A stretch of 64,000 nucleotides of DNA. Source: Vibrio quintilis (GTDB lineage: Bacteria > Pseudomonadota > Gammaproteobacteria > Enterobacterales > Vibrionaceae). The first letter of the stretch is position 1. Every line of letters starts with the position of its first letter. A program made the translations under genes and the position numbers. Location of the stretch: contig NZ_AP024897.1 of NCBI RefSeq assembly GCF_024529975.1, positions 1,116,001 to 1,180,000 on the forward strand, given 5' to 3'. The notes below the pieces were generated by a model, which saw nothing but the letters and a program-made list of their open reading frames with translations, ran no database searches and was not told the origin of the DNA. Positions 9,577-18,861 of the stretch are shown here, one piece after another.

Positions 9577-10452
9577 TTATTTTCCTGACCAGGAGTTCAG
9601 CACATCAATTTTCTTCTGACGACGCTGCGCTGGTGAGAGGTGATAATTGCGGCCAAATGCCGAACTTTCAAAAGAGCCGTAAGCCGGGTTTGGCAGTACA
9701 AACCAGTCGGTTCCCCAGTGAGACATATATTCCCGGTAGGCTGCTTCTCTTTGTTTGAGATTACCGGATGCTTTATCAGTAAAGTCTCCGAAGTTATCTC
9801 CCAGCATCAGCAGCACACGGTAACGTTTGGCTATCATGGCATCACGATTTCCCTTCGCGGATCCCCACTCTGGTTTTTCTCCTTTGGTTAACAGCGTATC
9901 GGTTTTACCATTGCCCATCGGAAAGCCTAAAGCTCTCATATTTTCATAAGTGGCCTGTTCACTGACTTTCTTACGGTTGGTGACATAAAAGACTTCAACA
10001 CCTCTTGAAGCTGCATAACGGGTGAACTCTACCGCACCAGGCATCGCTTCTGCGACCTTATTCTGTACGTATTTCTTCCATGTGGTTGAACTGTAACCCT
10101 GACCGGTTTTGATCAGATAAGCTTCATATTTGCTGTTATCTAAAATGGTTTCATCACAGTCAAGAATGATCGCCGGTGGCAGCTTCATATAACCAGGTTT
10201 CTGCATGTCAGGCAGAGCTGTCCGGCGTTTATTTTTTAGCGCATCATCGAGCTGAATTTTTGCCAGATGGAAGATGTTGCGAACGTTGGCTTTATATTCA
10301 ACTGAATTTTGCATCCATAAGGTTGCGTTTAAAAGGTCGTCTGGTTTAGGGGATTCTGCTTTGGTCGGGACTGTGGTATTCACACAGCCAGAAACCAGCA
10401 TGGCAGCTGCAAGGCTTAAGCCGTATTTTTTAGCCGCTGAGTTTAACTTCAT
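9577..10452 (-). CDS. Acid phosphatase / 5'-nucleotidase, lipoprotein e(P4) family
   Basis: A 291-residue outer-membrane-anchored HAD-superfamily phosphatase. The signal peptide ends in the lipobox LVSGC (Cys about residue 23). The class B/C acid-phosphatase signature LDCDETILDN (catalytic aspartates near residue 98) and the second motif YVTNRK are visible, together with the late acidic motif LMLGDNFGDF. In Haemophilus the homologue dephosphorylates NMN and other 5'-nucleotides so that the nucleoside can be imported; a phosphate or nucleoside scavenging role is likely here. The ATG follows AGAGGAA. The gene is monocistronic, with a hairpin beyond its stop. Confidence 0.9.
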   Translation of the reverse strand: MKLNSAAKKYGLSLAAAMLVSGCVNTTVPTKAESPKPDDLLNATLWMQNSVEYKANVRNIFHLAKIQLDDALKNKRRTALPDMQKPGYMKLPPAIILDCDETILDNSKYEAYLIKTGQGYSSTTWKKYVQNKVAEAMPGAVEFTRYAASRGVEVFYVTNRKKVSEQATYENMRALGFPMGNGKTDTLLTKGEKPEWGSAKGNRDAMIAKRYRVLLMLGDNFGDFTDKASGNLKQREAAYREYMSHWGTDWFVLPNPAYGSFESSAFGRNYHLSPAQRRQKKIDVLNSWSGK

Positions 10453-10687
10453 TCATTATTCCTCTTCTTTGACGTTGTCGTAATTTTTTCTGCCAATGGC
10501 AGAATTTACACCCGTCTTACCTGATAATGCAAATTGATGGATATGTCAATACATTGTTAATTATCATAAATGTGCACTGGGTTGGTATTCCGTAAGATTC
10601 AGCGAACAGGTGTATGGGAAATTTGAGTTTTTGCTTATCAATGCGATAGCATAACATCCCATCACTGATTCAATGGAAGAGACGAAA

Positions 10688-11662
10688 ATGATTCATTTTG
10701 CTGTCATCGGAACCGGCTGGATTTCAGAAGCTTTTGTTCAGGCCGCCCATCAAACCGGAAAAATGCAGCTGCAGGCGGTTTACTCCAGATCACTGGAATC
10801 TGCACTGGAATTTGGTCAGCCATTTGGTGTGAACCTTTATTATACAGATCTGAATGAACTGGCTGAAGATACAAGCATTGACGCGGTTTATATTGCCTCG
10901 CCGAACGCGATGCACTGTGAACAATCGGTGTTGATGATGGAGCATGGCAAGCATGTGATTTGTGAAAAGCCGATCGCTTCTAATATCCGGGAAGCTGAGT
11001 TCATGGATGAAGTGGCCGAACGCAGGCAAGTTGTGTGCATGGAGGCTTATCGCTCCGGATACTTACCCAATTTTGCGCAAATCCGGGCTGCGATGGAAAA
11101 AACCGGCCCTGTTAACAAAGCCTTTTTTAATTATTGCCAGTACTCTTCCCGCTACGATAAATATCTGCAGGGAGAGAATCCGAATACATTTAACCCGGCA
11201 TTCTCCAATGGTTCAGTTATGGATATTGGTTTTTACCCGCTGGCAGCTGCGGTGGCTTTATTTGGTCGTCCTGAGTCGGTGAAAGCGGAAGGTCAGCTGC
11301 TGGCATCAGGCGTTGACGGGGAAGGCAGCCTGTTACTGCGATATCCGCAGCTGACGGTTGTGATTCAGCATTCAAAGATATCAGATTCAGTCATTCCGAG
11401 TGAAATTCAGGGACAAAATGGCACCATCGTGATTGACCATATTGCCGATATTCAGTCGGTCTCTGTCCGCTACAGAGACGGACAGACAGAAGAATTGACC
11501 GTTTCACAACATGAGCTGGGGATGTTTTATGAAGCGGATTTCTTTGCGGATGCTGTGATTCATCAGCAGTTACCGGACAGAAAAGAAACTCTGCTGATCT
11601 CGGAATTACTCACGGACATTCGCCAGCAGTTAGGTGTGGTTTATCCGGCTGATAAAGCGTGA
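10688..11662 (+). CDS. Gfo/Idh/MocA family oxidoreductase
   Basis: A 324-residue NAD(P)-dependent dehydrogenase. The N-terminal Rossmann fold carries the dinucleotide motif VIGTGWIS (residues 6-13), and the family motif with the catalytic lysine, EKPIA, is near residue 95. The C-terminal alpha/beta domain follows (VMDIGFYPLAA region). Members oxidise or reduce sugars, inositols or biliverdin-like compounds; the substrate cannot be told. ATG 10688 is preferred to the in-frame ATG at 10673 because GGAAGAG lies just before it and the Rossmann strand starts at once. It stands alone between a leftward phosphatase gene and the Tad locus. Confidence 0.88.
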   Translation: MIHFAVIGTGWISEAFVQAAHQTGKMQLQAVYSRSLESALEFGQPFGVNLYYTDLNELAEDTSIDAVYIASPNAMHCEQSVLMMEHGKHVICEKPIASNIREAEFMDEVAERRQVVCMEAYRSGYLPNFAQIRAAMEKTGPVNKAFFNYCQYSSRYDKYLQGENPNTFNPAFSNGSVMDIGFYPLAAAVALFGRPESVKAEGQLLASGVDGEGSLLLRYPQLTVVIQHSKISDSVIPSEIQGQNGTIVIDHIADIQSVSVRYRDGQTEELTVSQHELGMFYEADFFADAVIHQQLPDRKETLLISELLTDIRQQLGVVYPADKA

Positions 11663-11968
11663 TTTTTTACAGAAAACTAAATTTTTTCCTGCGGGAAATA
11701 CCCGTCAGCTAAGGGGTGAGAATCATTCAGGTTAAAAAAAAATATGTAAATTTATTCATTAATTTGAATAACCCCGTTTTATGCACAATACTTAATAAAA
11801 TTATATGCTTCTCTCCTCACATTCATTTTTGCGAACTGCAACCGGGTGGGGAGCGAACGTATTCACCCGTACGGTCAGTTGAGTGGTATGAGTGAACGGG
11901 GCACAGATAACAAATTTATTGGATAAGTTTTATATCAATACTAATTATCAATGCCTGGAGATGAACGT
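11663..11968 (+). promoter_or_regulatory. Leader region of the Tad operon
   Basis: About 305 bases without a gene precede flp and must hold the promoter of the Tad locus. The first half is AT-rich; the second half contains a GC-richer stretch around 11838-11900 (CCGGGTGGGGAGCG and nearby). No promoter elements could be assigned with confidence, and no sigma-54 -24/-12 pair was seen. Confidence 0.4.
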
Positions 11969-12184
11969 ATGTTGGCTCAGTTATATATATCCGCAAAGTG
12001 TGCAGCGATTCAGTTTAAAAATGATATCCGTGGGGTTACCGCGATTGAGTATGCGATTATTGGTGTAGCCGTTTCCGCGATCGTACTGGCAGTGTTTGTC
12101 ACCGATACTGGCGGGTTAAGCTCCGCGTTATCCAATGCGATGAATACCATTACAAACAATATTTCTGCAGCAGACGGAAGCTGA
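11969..12184 (+). CDS. flp: Flp-type type IVb major pilin
   Basis: A 71-residue prepilin of the Flp/Fap family, the structural subunit of the Tad pilus. The short leader is followed by the processing region DIRGVTAIEYAIIG, where cleavage after Gly leaves a mature pilin with the conserved Glu-Tyr pair at positions 5 and 6. A single hydrophobic helix follows, then a short Ser/Asn-rich tail. ATG 11969 is preceded by GGAG; an ATG 18 bases upstream would lengthen the leader without support. It is the first gene of the Tad cluster, with a 65-base gap before tadV that may allow separate, higher expression of the pilin. Confidence 0.93.
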   Translation: MLAQLYISAKCAAIQFKNDIRGVTAIEYAIIGVAVSAIVLAVFVTDTGGLSSALSNAMNTITNNISAADGS

Positions 12185-12249
12185 CAGACGTCGTGATGAT
12201 GTAACGTGGACTACGGTCTCGTTGCGGAAAGCGTCGTATTGCTTTGTAT

Positions 12250-12705
12250 ATGATATTGAACATAAGCTGGCAACTGGCCGGATGGTTTAGTCTGGTCATC
12301 CTTTCACTCATTGCGTGTGGTTATGACCTGTGGTTTCGGGTCATCCCTAACCCTGTCTGTTTGATTATTTTTCTCATTTCTCTTGTGATTTCACCCAACC
12401 TGGTCACACCGCTATGGGCTTTACAGGTTTCAGGGGTGACAGGCTTACTGCTGGTGTTTTACCGGTATCAGATTTGGGGGGGCGGTGACGTTAAGTTATT
12501 GCTGGCTTTTCTCCCGGCGATCAATGAACAGTTTTTGCTATTAGCCATCGCTCTCATTGGCCTTACCGGCGGGGTTTTGTGCGCATTTTATTTGCTCTGT
12601 GGAGTCTTTACCGGAATGAAGAAAGTCAGAGAAAAAGGGCTGCCTTTTGCTATCCCCATCAGTTGTGTTTGTCTGCTGTGTGTTACAGCTTCACTGAAGG
12701 GGTAG
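12250..12705 (+). CDS. tadV: Tad prepilin peptidase (A24 family)
   Basis: A polytopic membrane aspartic peptidase of about 151 residues that should process the Flp prepilin and the TadE/TadF pseudopilins. The two catalytic aspartates are recognisable: one in CGYDLWFRVIPN (about residue 25) and one in the GGGDVKLL motif (about residue 79). Five or six hydrophobic segments fill the rest. It lacks the N-methylating domain of large PilD-type peptidases, as is normal for TadV/CpaA. A TTG codon six bases upstream could also start it; neither has an obvious ribosome-binding site. It ends three bases before rcpC. Confidence 0.88.
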   Translation: MILNISWQLAGWFSLVILSLIACGYDLWFRVIPNPVCLIIFLISLVISPNLVTPLWALQVSGVTGLLLVFYRYQIWGGGDVKLLLAFLPAINEQFLLLAIALIGLTGGVLCAFYLLCGVFTGMKKVREKGLPFAIPISCVCLLCVTASLKG

Positions 12706-12708
12706 CTG

Positions 12709-13497
12709 ATGCGATCGAAATTACTGATGATTATGGCTTTGATTGCGATTGGTGCCGGATTAACGGGAATATTTTTCACCGGTGAGAATCAGCAGGTGCC
12801 GGTTTCAGTGGAAAAAACACAACCCAGGCCTGTTTTCTTTAAGGTTTACCGGGTGGGGAATCATCATCTGAAACAAGGGGACCAGGTCAGACGGAATGAT
12901 CTGGAGATTGTCAGCCTGTCTGAGTCTGAAGCGGGGAAGCAAGGCATTGATGGCGACAGTCTGTTTACGCCGGATAAACATGCTGTTTACCGGAATGATT
13001 ATTCGCCGGGAGATCTGGTCCTTCGGTCTGACATTGTGATGCCGGATGATCCTGAGTTTATTGATCTGATGATTGCGTCTGATTGTGTGCCTTATGCTGT
13101 TGCCGTTGCTCCTGAATCAGTGGTGGGAGGCATCATCCGGGCAGGTTCTTATGTTGATGTGCTGGCGTTAACCGGTGTGAGTGACAATAAGCTGGAGCTG
13201 GATCATTTCTCCGAAAGAGAAATTACGATTAGTCCGGTGCTTTCTCATATCCGGGTATTGAAAATCGAGCCGGGTGAACGGGATATAGGTGCAGATCAGA
13301 TTCGGGATCATTTGATTCTGGAATTAACCCGGAAGCAGGTTGCCAGACTGACGATAGCAAAACAGGTTGCAAAACTGGAGGTGTATAAATCAGCCGGAGT
13401 CACATCCGCTAAAGACTTACGCGCCAACGCCGGAGATGTGCTGCCGGATTTTAAAGCGGTAAAAGAATTACGGGCGAACAGAATTGTCGTCAAGTAA
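12709..13497 (+). CDS. rcpC: Flp pilus assembly protein RcpC/CpaB
   Basis: A 262-residue exported protein of the CpaB/RcpC family, thought to support the outer-membrane secretin of the Tad machine. An N-terminal signal anchor (LLMIMALIAIGAGLTGIFF) is followed by a SAF-like domain (motif HLKQGDQVRRNDLEI, residues about 50-110) and an RcpC domain (DLMIASDCVPYAVAV onward) containing YVDVLALTGV. The ATG follows AAGGGG and starts three bases after tadV. Its stop precedes the rcpA ribosome-binding site by a few bases, so the genes are translationally linked. Confidence 0.9.
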   Translation: MRSKLLMIMALIAIGAGLTGIFFTGENQQVPVSVEKTQPRPVFFKVYRVGNHHLKQGDQVRRNDLEIVSLSESEAGKQGIDGDSLFTPDKHAVYRNDYSPGDLVLRSDIVMPDDPEFIDLMIASDCVPYAVAVAPESVVGGIIRAGSYVDVLALTGVSDNKLELDHFSEREITISPVLSHIRVLKIEPGERDIGADQIRDHLILELTRKQVARLTIAKQVAKLEVYKSAGVTSAKDLRANAGDVLPDFKAVKELRANRIVVK

Positions 13498-13513
13498 TCT
13501 GAAGGAGTACGAT

Positions 13514-14851
13514 TTGATACAACGTTATTCAGTTTTTTTGATCAAAGTACTGACAGGGATGCTGATGTCATGGTCTGCCTTGGCAGGCGCAGTGCTTTCT
13601 TTGCAGGAAGGCGAAGCGATTTCAGTTTCTACCCGGCAGGAAATCGAAACGGTATTTATTGCCAATCCTGATGTGGCTGATTATCAGGTGATTGATCGCC
13701 ATAAAATTGTGGTCTATGGCAAAGCGACGGGTAAGACTTCCCTGATCGCGTTTAATGAAAATCATCAGGCCGTGATCAACCGTCAGTTGGTTGTGAATCA
13801 GGATTTTTCTGCTGTCTTGCAACAGATTAAGCTGCATTTCCCTCAAGCCAGTGTTGAGTTGTCAAATATCGGAAAACAGGTGGTGCTTTCCGGAACTGTA
13901 TCAGGTTACGCGGAAAAGGATGGGATTTATGAGTTAACCGGCCAATTACTTGGCAGAGATGCGGTTGAGCGAAAATTTCTGCTGAAAAATTCAAAAGGTG
14001 AGGAGTCTGAACCGGTAGATTTTATGACTCAGCATCAGTACAAAGGCCTCATCAATCAGATTGAAATCGCACAGACCCGGCAAGTGAATGTCAAACTTTC
14101 AATCGCTGAAGTTTCTCAGCAGTTTATGGAAAACTTCGGTATTCAGTTTGGTGATTCGGACCAGACATCTGGTGTGTTTGCCAATCCGATTCTTGGTTTC
14201 AGTGCCGATGATCTGCTGGCAACTATTACTGCGATTAATGATGACTCTGTTGGTCAGGTGCTGGCGGAACCCAATTTATCGGTTATCTCCGGTGAAAGCG
14301 CCTCTTTTCTGGTTGGCGGAGAAATTCCGGTTGTAACGATTATCGACGGCAGTGCAAGTGTCGACTACAAAGAGTATGGGGTTCGTCTGGCAATGATGGC
14401 GAAGGTTTTACGCGATGACAAAATCAGGTTGTCTCTTCAGCCGGAAGTCAGCTCGCTGGATACCCAGTATTCCAATGAAAAATATGACCTGCCGGCACTG
14501 AAAACCCGCCGGATGAAGACTTCTATTGAACTGAGCAATGGTCAGAGCTTTGTGCTGGGCGGGCTGCTGAGTACCGAAGATGTCGAATCACTGAAGAAAA
14601 TCCCGTATATCGGGGATATTCCTTTGCTGGGCGCACTGTTCCGGCATACCGAAACCTCACGCAATAAAACCGAGTTGATCATTGTCGCCACAGTGAATCT
14701 GGTGCAGCCGGTTTCGCCCTACCAGATTCAGTTACCGGCGATGCAGAGAACCAGTAATTTGTCCCGCTTCTTTGGTTTTCAGCATCAATATACGCCGGCG
14801 GTGACGCGTGAAACCGGGCGGATTCTGGCAACGGGAGGATTCAGAAAATGA
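13514..14851 (+). CDS. rcpA: Tad secretin RcpA/CpaC
   Basis: A 445-residue secretin forming the outer-membrane channel for the Flp pilus. It has a signal peptide, an N-terminal pilus-assembly domain (LQEGEAISVSTRQEIETVF), a BON-like middle (VELSNIGKQVVLSG), and the secretin domain with VGGEIPVV and the C-terminal signature VLGGLLS...IPYIGDIPLLGALFR. The start is TTG 13514: AAGGAG sits six bases before it, and the translation then begins MIQRYSVFLIKVLTG, a good signal peptide. Its TGA overlaps the ATG of the next gene (ATGA). Confidence 0.92.
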   Translation: MIQRYSVFLIKVLTGMLMSWSALAGAVLSLQEGEAISVSTRQEIETVFIANPDVADYQVIDRHKIVVYGKATGKTSLIAFNENHQAVINRQLVVNQDFSAVLQQIKLHFPQASVELSNIGKQVVLSGTVSGYAEKDGIYELTGQLLGRDAVERKFLLKNSKGEESEPVDFMTQHQYKGLINQIEIAQTRQVNVKLSIAEVSQQFMENFGIQFGDSDQTSGVFANPILGFSADDLLATITAINDDSVGQVLAEPNLSVISGESASFLVGGEIPVVTIIDGSASVDYKEYGVRLAMMAKVLRDDKIRLSLQPEVSSLDTQYSNEKYDLPALKTRRMKTSIELSNGQSFVLGGLLSTEDVESLKKIPYIGDIPLLGALFRHTETSRNKTELIIVATVNLVQPVSPYQIQLPAMQRTSNLSRFFGFQHQYTPAVTRETGRILATGGFRK

Positions 14852-15384
14852 TACGGATTCTGTTGTTCATTTTAATCGTGATGAGTTGCGCCGGATGTCA
14901 GCCGCTGGTTTCCGGTCATCAGGGGATTGATGTGTCGGTTTACCCGGTGACCTATCAGTTATCAGTCAGAGCTGATACGGCCCCGAACCGGGAAAAAGTC
15001 ACTCAGGAAGACAGTGAAGCCGGTCAGGTGTGGCAGCAATTTCAGGCCCGGCATAAAGAGAACATCCTCATCAGTGAACTTTCTTTCCGTTATGCCGGAA
15101 AAGCCGGAGAGACAATGGCCCGGCAATGGCGGGATGCACTGATTGCCCGTGGGGCTGATGCCGGAAAACTGAAGCTGAAAAACGATGAAGAGCTGAAGAA
15201 TTTCGATCTGCAGGTCCGGCTGGTGGTTTATCAAACCGTGACGCCGTTTTGTTATCCACCGAAGGTTGGGTCGTTCGGGCATCAGCCCACGGGGTGTTTT
15301 GTTGACAGTGCCGGCTGGCTGTCAATGGTACACCCGGAAGATGCGTTGCCCGACCAGACCCAATCTGAACATCTGGGGAATTAA
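14848..15384 (+). CDS. CpaD/RcpB-like Tad pilus lipoprotein
   Basis: A 178-residue lipoprotein: signal peptide with lipobox MSCAGC (Cys about residue 17). It occupies the place of rcpB/cpaD between the secretin and tadZ. The C-terminal part (TGCFVDSAGWLSMVHPEDAL) resembles the CpaD pattern in which a conserved cysteine is followed by 'NLAAMV.dP.DL'. CpaD-type proteins help stabilise or localise the secretin. Its start overlaps the rcpA stop. The family call rests on position, lipobox and the C-terminal pattern, since sequence conservation is low. Confidence 0.72.
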   Translation: MIRILLFILIVMSCAGCQPLVSGHQGIDVSVYPVTYQLSVRADTAPNREKVTQEDSEAGQVWQQFQARHKENILISELSFRYAGKAGETMARQWRDALIARGADAGKLKLKNDEELKNFDLQVRLVVYQTVTPFCYPPKVGSFGHQPTGCFVDSAGWLSMVHPEDALPDQTQSEHLGN

Positions 15385-15387
15385 AGC

Positions 15388-16656
15388 ATGCTGGATATTT
15401 TAGATTCTCTGAATAAGTTTGAGAAAAAAAGTAAAGATGTCATCAGTGTTTCCTGTGTGGCATTTGTACAAAGTGATGAATGCCATCAACTGATAGAAAA
15501 TGCATTTCGTTTCGAAGGGATTCCGCTGCCGAGTTTTGTTGCCAACACCGACAATGAGATTCGCCGCCACGCCAGAGAGAAAAAAATTGATATTGCCCTG
15601 GTTGAACTCAATCAGTCCGCTTGTGTCACGGACGACATGCAACGCATAAGTCATCTGTTACCTAATGATGCTTCTGTGATTGTAATTGGCCAGGAAGATG
15701 CGATTTCAACTATCCGTAATCTGAAAGCGATGGGTTTTTATTACCTGTTCTGGCCGGTATCCAAGCAAGAGTTGATCGATTTTGTCAAAAATGTGCGTGA
15801 TAACCGTGTCCGGGAACAGGGGTTGGGTAAAAACCGAACCGCGAAGCGAATTGCTATCTGGGGCTGTAAAGGTGGTGTTGGTGCTTCTCTGCTGGCCAGT
15901 GAGATTGCTTACAGCCTGTCTGATAAACATCAGTCCAAATGTCTGGTGGTTGATCACAATTACGATGACAGTAATCTGGATATTTTTCTCAAACTGGAAG
16001 GATTTGAGAAAAAAATGGCGGTTGTTGAAGGATTTGGCGCTGAACTGGATGATACCTACGCAATCAGTATGACCCGCAAAGTCAATGACATGCTTTCCCT
16101 GTTATCGATTACTTCAGAGCTGCATCCTGAACATGAAATGAAGGAATACACCCGGCTGCTGGAGGGGTTGCTTTCAGAGCACTACAACTTTTTGATTGAA
16201 GATCTGTCCCGTGGCAATCAGAGCCAGCTGGATTATTCCTATCTGAACCGGAACGCAGATACGGTTGTCATCGTACTGACACCACTGGTTTCTGCGGTTC
16301 GTCAGGCAAAAAAAGTCATCACACAGTTATCCGGTGATGAACGTCAGCCACGCCATATACTGGTGCTCAATCATCTTCATCAATCCCGCTTTAGTTTATT
16401 AAACCGGAACGAAATTGAAGACTATCTGGGCACAAAGGTTGATGTGGAAATTCCGTTTGATCCGAAAATCGTCAAACATATTCTGGACGGCGATTTTCTG
16501 ACTAAGCTCCGTCTGGATATTTCAGCGCCGTTACGCCAGCTCACGGCGATGATTTTAGGTGAAAATGCACAATCCGCTTCGGCCGGGCTGACAGGCCGCT
16601 TATTGAATAACGGCCTGATGAGAAAACTGGTCGGACGGAGTATTGAAGATGGTTGA
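15388..16656 (+). CDS. tadZ: TadZ/CpaE pilus localisation ATPase
   Basis: A 422-residue cytoplasmic protein. The N-terminal ~140 residues resemble an atypical response-regulator receiver domain (DASVIVIGQED...AMGFYYLFWPVSKQELIDFV). A MinD/ParA-type ATPase domain follows with the deviant Walker A GCKGGVGAS (about residue 159) and LVVDHNYDDSNLD as the Walker A' region. TadZ/CpaE places the Tad machine at the cell pole. The gene starts four bases after the preceding stop (SD GGGGAA) and overlaps tadA by eight bases. Confidence 0.9.
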   Translation: MLDILDSLNKFEKKSKDVISVSCVAFVQSDECHQLIENAFRFEGIPLPSFVANTDNEIRRHAREKKIDIALVELNQSACVTDDMQRISHLLPNDASVIVIGQEDAISTIRNLKAMGFYYLFWPVSKQELIDFVKNVRDNRVREQGLGKNRTAKRIAIWGCKGGVGASLLASEIAYSLSDKHQSKCLVVDHNYDDSNLDIFLKLEGFEKKMAVVEGFGAELDDTYAISMTRKVNDMLSLLSITSELHPEHEMKEYTRLLEGLLSEHYNFLIEDLSRGNQSQLDYSYLNRNADTVVIVLTPLVSAVRQAKKVITQLSGDERQPRHILVLNHLHQSRFSLLNRNEIEDYLGTKVDVEIPFDPKIVKHILDGDFLTKLRLDISAPLRQLTAMILGENAQSASAGLTGRLLNNGLMRKLVGRSIEDG

Positions 16657-17938
16657 ACATCACGCCCGCAGTTTATTTATTTCACTCCGCCAGCAAATCT
16701 ATGAAGCGCTGGAAGCCGATGTGGTGAACACGTTAACCCGCGAACAGCTCACGCAACAGTTGTCGAATGCGATCGATGTACTGATTGAGCGGCAGGATTA
16801 TTCCGTCGCGTCGGTTGTCCGGCGTGACTATGTTAAAAGTCTGGTGGATGAGCTGTTGGGACTGGGGCCGTTGCAGCCATTAATGGATGATGAATCGATT
16901 ACCGACATCATGATTAACGGGCATCAGAATGTCTTTATCGAGCGCAACGGGCTGGTTGAACAGTCGACCGTGAAATTCATTGATGAAGAACAGCTCCTGC
17001 AAATCGCGAAACGGATTGCTTCCCGCGTTGGCCGCCGGGTGGATGATTCATCTCCGACCTGTGATGCCCGGCTGGAGGATGGCAGCCGGGTGAATATTGT
17101 TGTGCCGCCGATTGCGATTGATGGGACGTCAATCTCGATCCGAAAATTCAAAAAGCAGAGCATTGATTTGGAACAGCTGGTGGGTTTTGGCGCAATGAGC
17201 CAGGAAATGGCGAAGCTGTTGATGATTGCTTCCCGCTGCCGGCTGAACATTTTGATTTCCGGCGGCACCGGCTCCGGAAAAACCACCATGCTGAATGCTT
17301 TATCTCAGTTTATCTCCGAAAAAGAGCGCATCGTTACGATTGAAGATGCCGCAGAACTGCGATTGCTGCAGCCGCATGTCGTTCGTCTGGAAACCCGCAC
17401 TTCCGGTATTGAAGGTACCGGGGCGGTGAATCAACGGGATTTAGTCATCAACTCGCTGCGGATGCGGCCGGACCGGATTATTGTCGGGGAATGCCGGGGC
17501 GGGGAAGCTTTTGAAATGTTACAGGCGATGAATACCGGCCATGACGGTTCAATGTCGACACTGCATGCGAATACGCCGCGGGATGCGCTCGCCCGGGTGG
17601 AAGCTATGGTGATGATGGCCACCAATAACCTGCCACTGGAAGCGATTCGCCGGATGATTATCAGTGCGGTTGATTTGGTGGTGCAAATCAGCCGTCTGCA
17701 TGACGGCAGCCGGAAAGTGATGAATATTTCCGAAGTCATCGGGCTGGAAGGGAATAACGTGGTGCTGGAAGAAATCTTCCGGTTTGAACCTTTGCCGGGA
17801 GAACCGGGAGGAGAAAAGGTTCATGGTGAATTTATCTCTGCCGGTCTGATGAAACGTTCGATATTAGTTGAGAAGGCCCGTTTTTTTGGTCTCGAAGGCA
17901 ATCTGGATGCGATCTTTGGCTTTATGAGGGGGGCTTGA
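16649..17938 (+). CDS. tadA: Tad secretion ATPase TadA/CpaF
   Basis: A 429-residue hexameric type II/IV secretion ATPase that powers both extension and retraction of Tad pili. The Walker A motif is SGGTGSGKTTML (about residue 205). Other motifs are the Asp box VTIEDAAEL, Walker B region RPDRIIVGECRGGEAFEML, and the His box GSMSTLHANTPRDAL. The N-terminal domain carries ITDIMINGH, typical of CpaF. ATG 16649 is eight bases after GGAG, and lies inside the end of tadZ. The stop overlaps the tadB start. Confidence 0.95.
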   Translation: MVEHHARSLFISLRQQIYEALEADVVNTLTREQLTQQLSNAIDVLIERQDYSVASVVRRDYVKSLVDELLGLGPLQPLMDDESITDIMINGHQNVFIERNGLVEQSTVKFIDEEQLLQIAKRIASRVGRRVDDSSPTCDARLEDGSRVNIVVPPIAIDGTSISIRKFKKQSIDLEQLVGFGAMSQEMAKLLMIASRCRLNILISGGTGSGKTTMLNALSQFISEKERIVTIEDAAELRLLQPHVVRLETRTSGIEGTGAVNQRDLVINSLRMRPDRIIVGECRGGEAFEMLQAMNTGHDGSMSTLHANTPRDALARVEAMVMMATNNLPLEAIRRMIISAVDLVVQISRLHDGSRKVMNISEVIGLEGNNVVLEEIFRFEPLPGEPGGEKVHGEFISAGLMKRSILVEKARFFGLEGNLDAIFGFMRGA

Positions 17939-18861
17939 TGGCGTGGTTAAGCCTGATCTTCGGTGGTATTCTTCTGCTGGTTTTGTCCAGACCGTCTGTG
18001 CGTAAAAAGAAAACCAACCGCTACCTTCATGAGAACAATTCCATCAATGTTGATTCAATGGAGCAAAGTGCCAGTGCAGTCAACCTGAATGTCTTATCTG
18101 ATGAGACACTGTGGCAGAAAACTGAACGTGTGTTGCGCAATCTGCTAAGGCAAATGGGTCGTGGTGCACCGGTAAAAGTCACCCTGTATATCGTATTCCT
18201 GGTTTGTTTATCTGTTTATATCAATGACAACTTTTTACAGATTAGTCTCCCGTACGTTTTAGTCATGGTGGTGGTGGCCGGCTTTTGGCTTTTAGCCCGC
18301 TGGCTGCAAAAACGGGAGAAAGCACATTTTGATGAAGAATTCCCTGATGCCCTGAATATGCTGGCCAGTTCCGTGAGTTCCGGTGAAAGCCTGATGCATG
18401 CGATTATCTTTGTTGGCAAATCACTGGAAGGTGAGGTTGGCCGTGAGTTCCGGATCATGGGAGAACGGCTGCAGATCGGGGAGACGCCGGACTTAGTGTT
18501 TCGTAAAGCCTGTAAGCGTTTCCCGTATCCTGCTTTTCACTTTTTTGTCATCACCCTGCGGGCAAATATGCAACGGGGCGGTCAGTTGCGGGAAATTATT
18601 ACCCGGCTGAACCGGCTGATGTTTGAAGCCAGAGCGATCGAGAAAAAGAAATATGCGCTGACGGCTGAAGCCCGGACTTCTGCCAAGATTGTCGGGGCGA
18701 TTCCGTTTTTTTTCCTCATCGTGTTGCGCTATCTCAGCCCGGAGAATTATCAATACGTCATGTTTAATCCTGAGGGACGATACATTCTGTATTACGTCTT
18801 AATCAGTGAAGCGATCGGGATCGGGCTGGTCTGGAAAATGATGCGGGGTGTGGAATCATGA
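17938..18861 (+). CDS. tadB: Tad inner-membrane platform protein TadB
   Basis: A 307-residue protein of the T2SS-F family (GspF-like), one half of the platform on which TadA acts. A helix near the N-terminus, two central helices (YIVFLVCLSVYI and LPYVLVMVVVAGFWLL), the cytoplasmic T2SSF domain (EEFPDALNMLASSVSSGES) and C-terminal helices are visible. The start overlaps the tadA stop by one base, with GAGGGG as ribosome-binding site; the stop overlaps the tadC ATG. Confidence 0.92.
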   Translation: MAWLSLIFGGILLLVLSRPSVRKKKTNRYLHENNSINVDSMEQSASAVNLNVLSDETLWQKTERVLRNLLRQMGRGAPVKVTLYIVFLVCLSVYINDNFLQISLPYVLVMVVVAGFWLLARWLQKREKAHFDEEFPDALNMLASSVSSGESLMHAIIFVGKSLEGEVGREFRIMGERLQIGETPDLVFRKACKRFPYPAFHFFVITLRANMQRGGQLREIITRLNRLMFEARAIEKKKYALTAEARTSAKIVGAIPFFFLIVLRYLSPENYQYVMFNPEGRYILYYVLISEAIGIGLVWKMMRGVES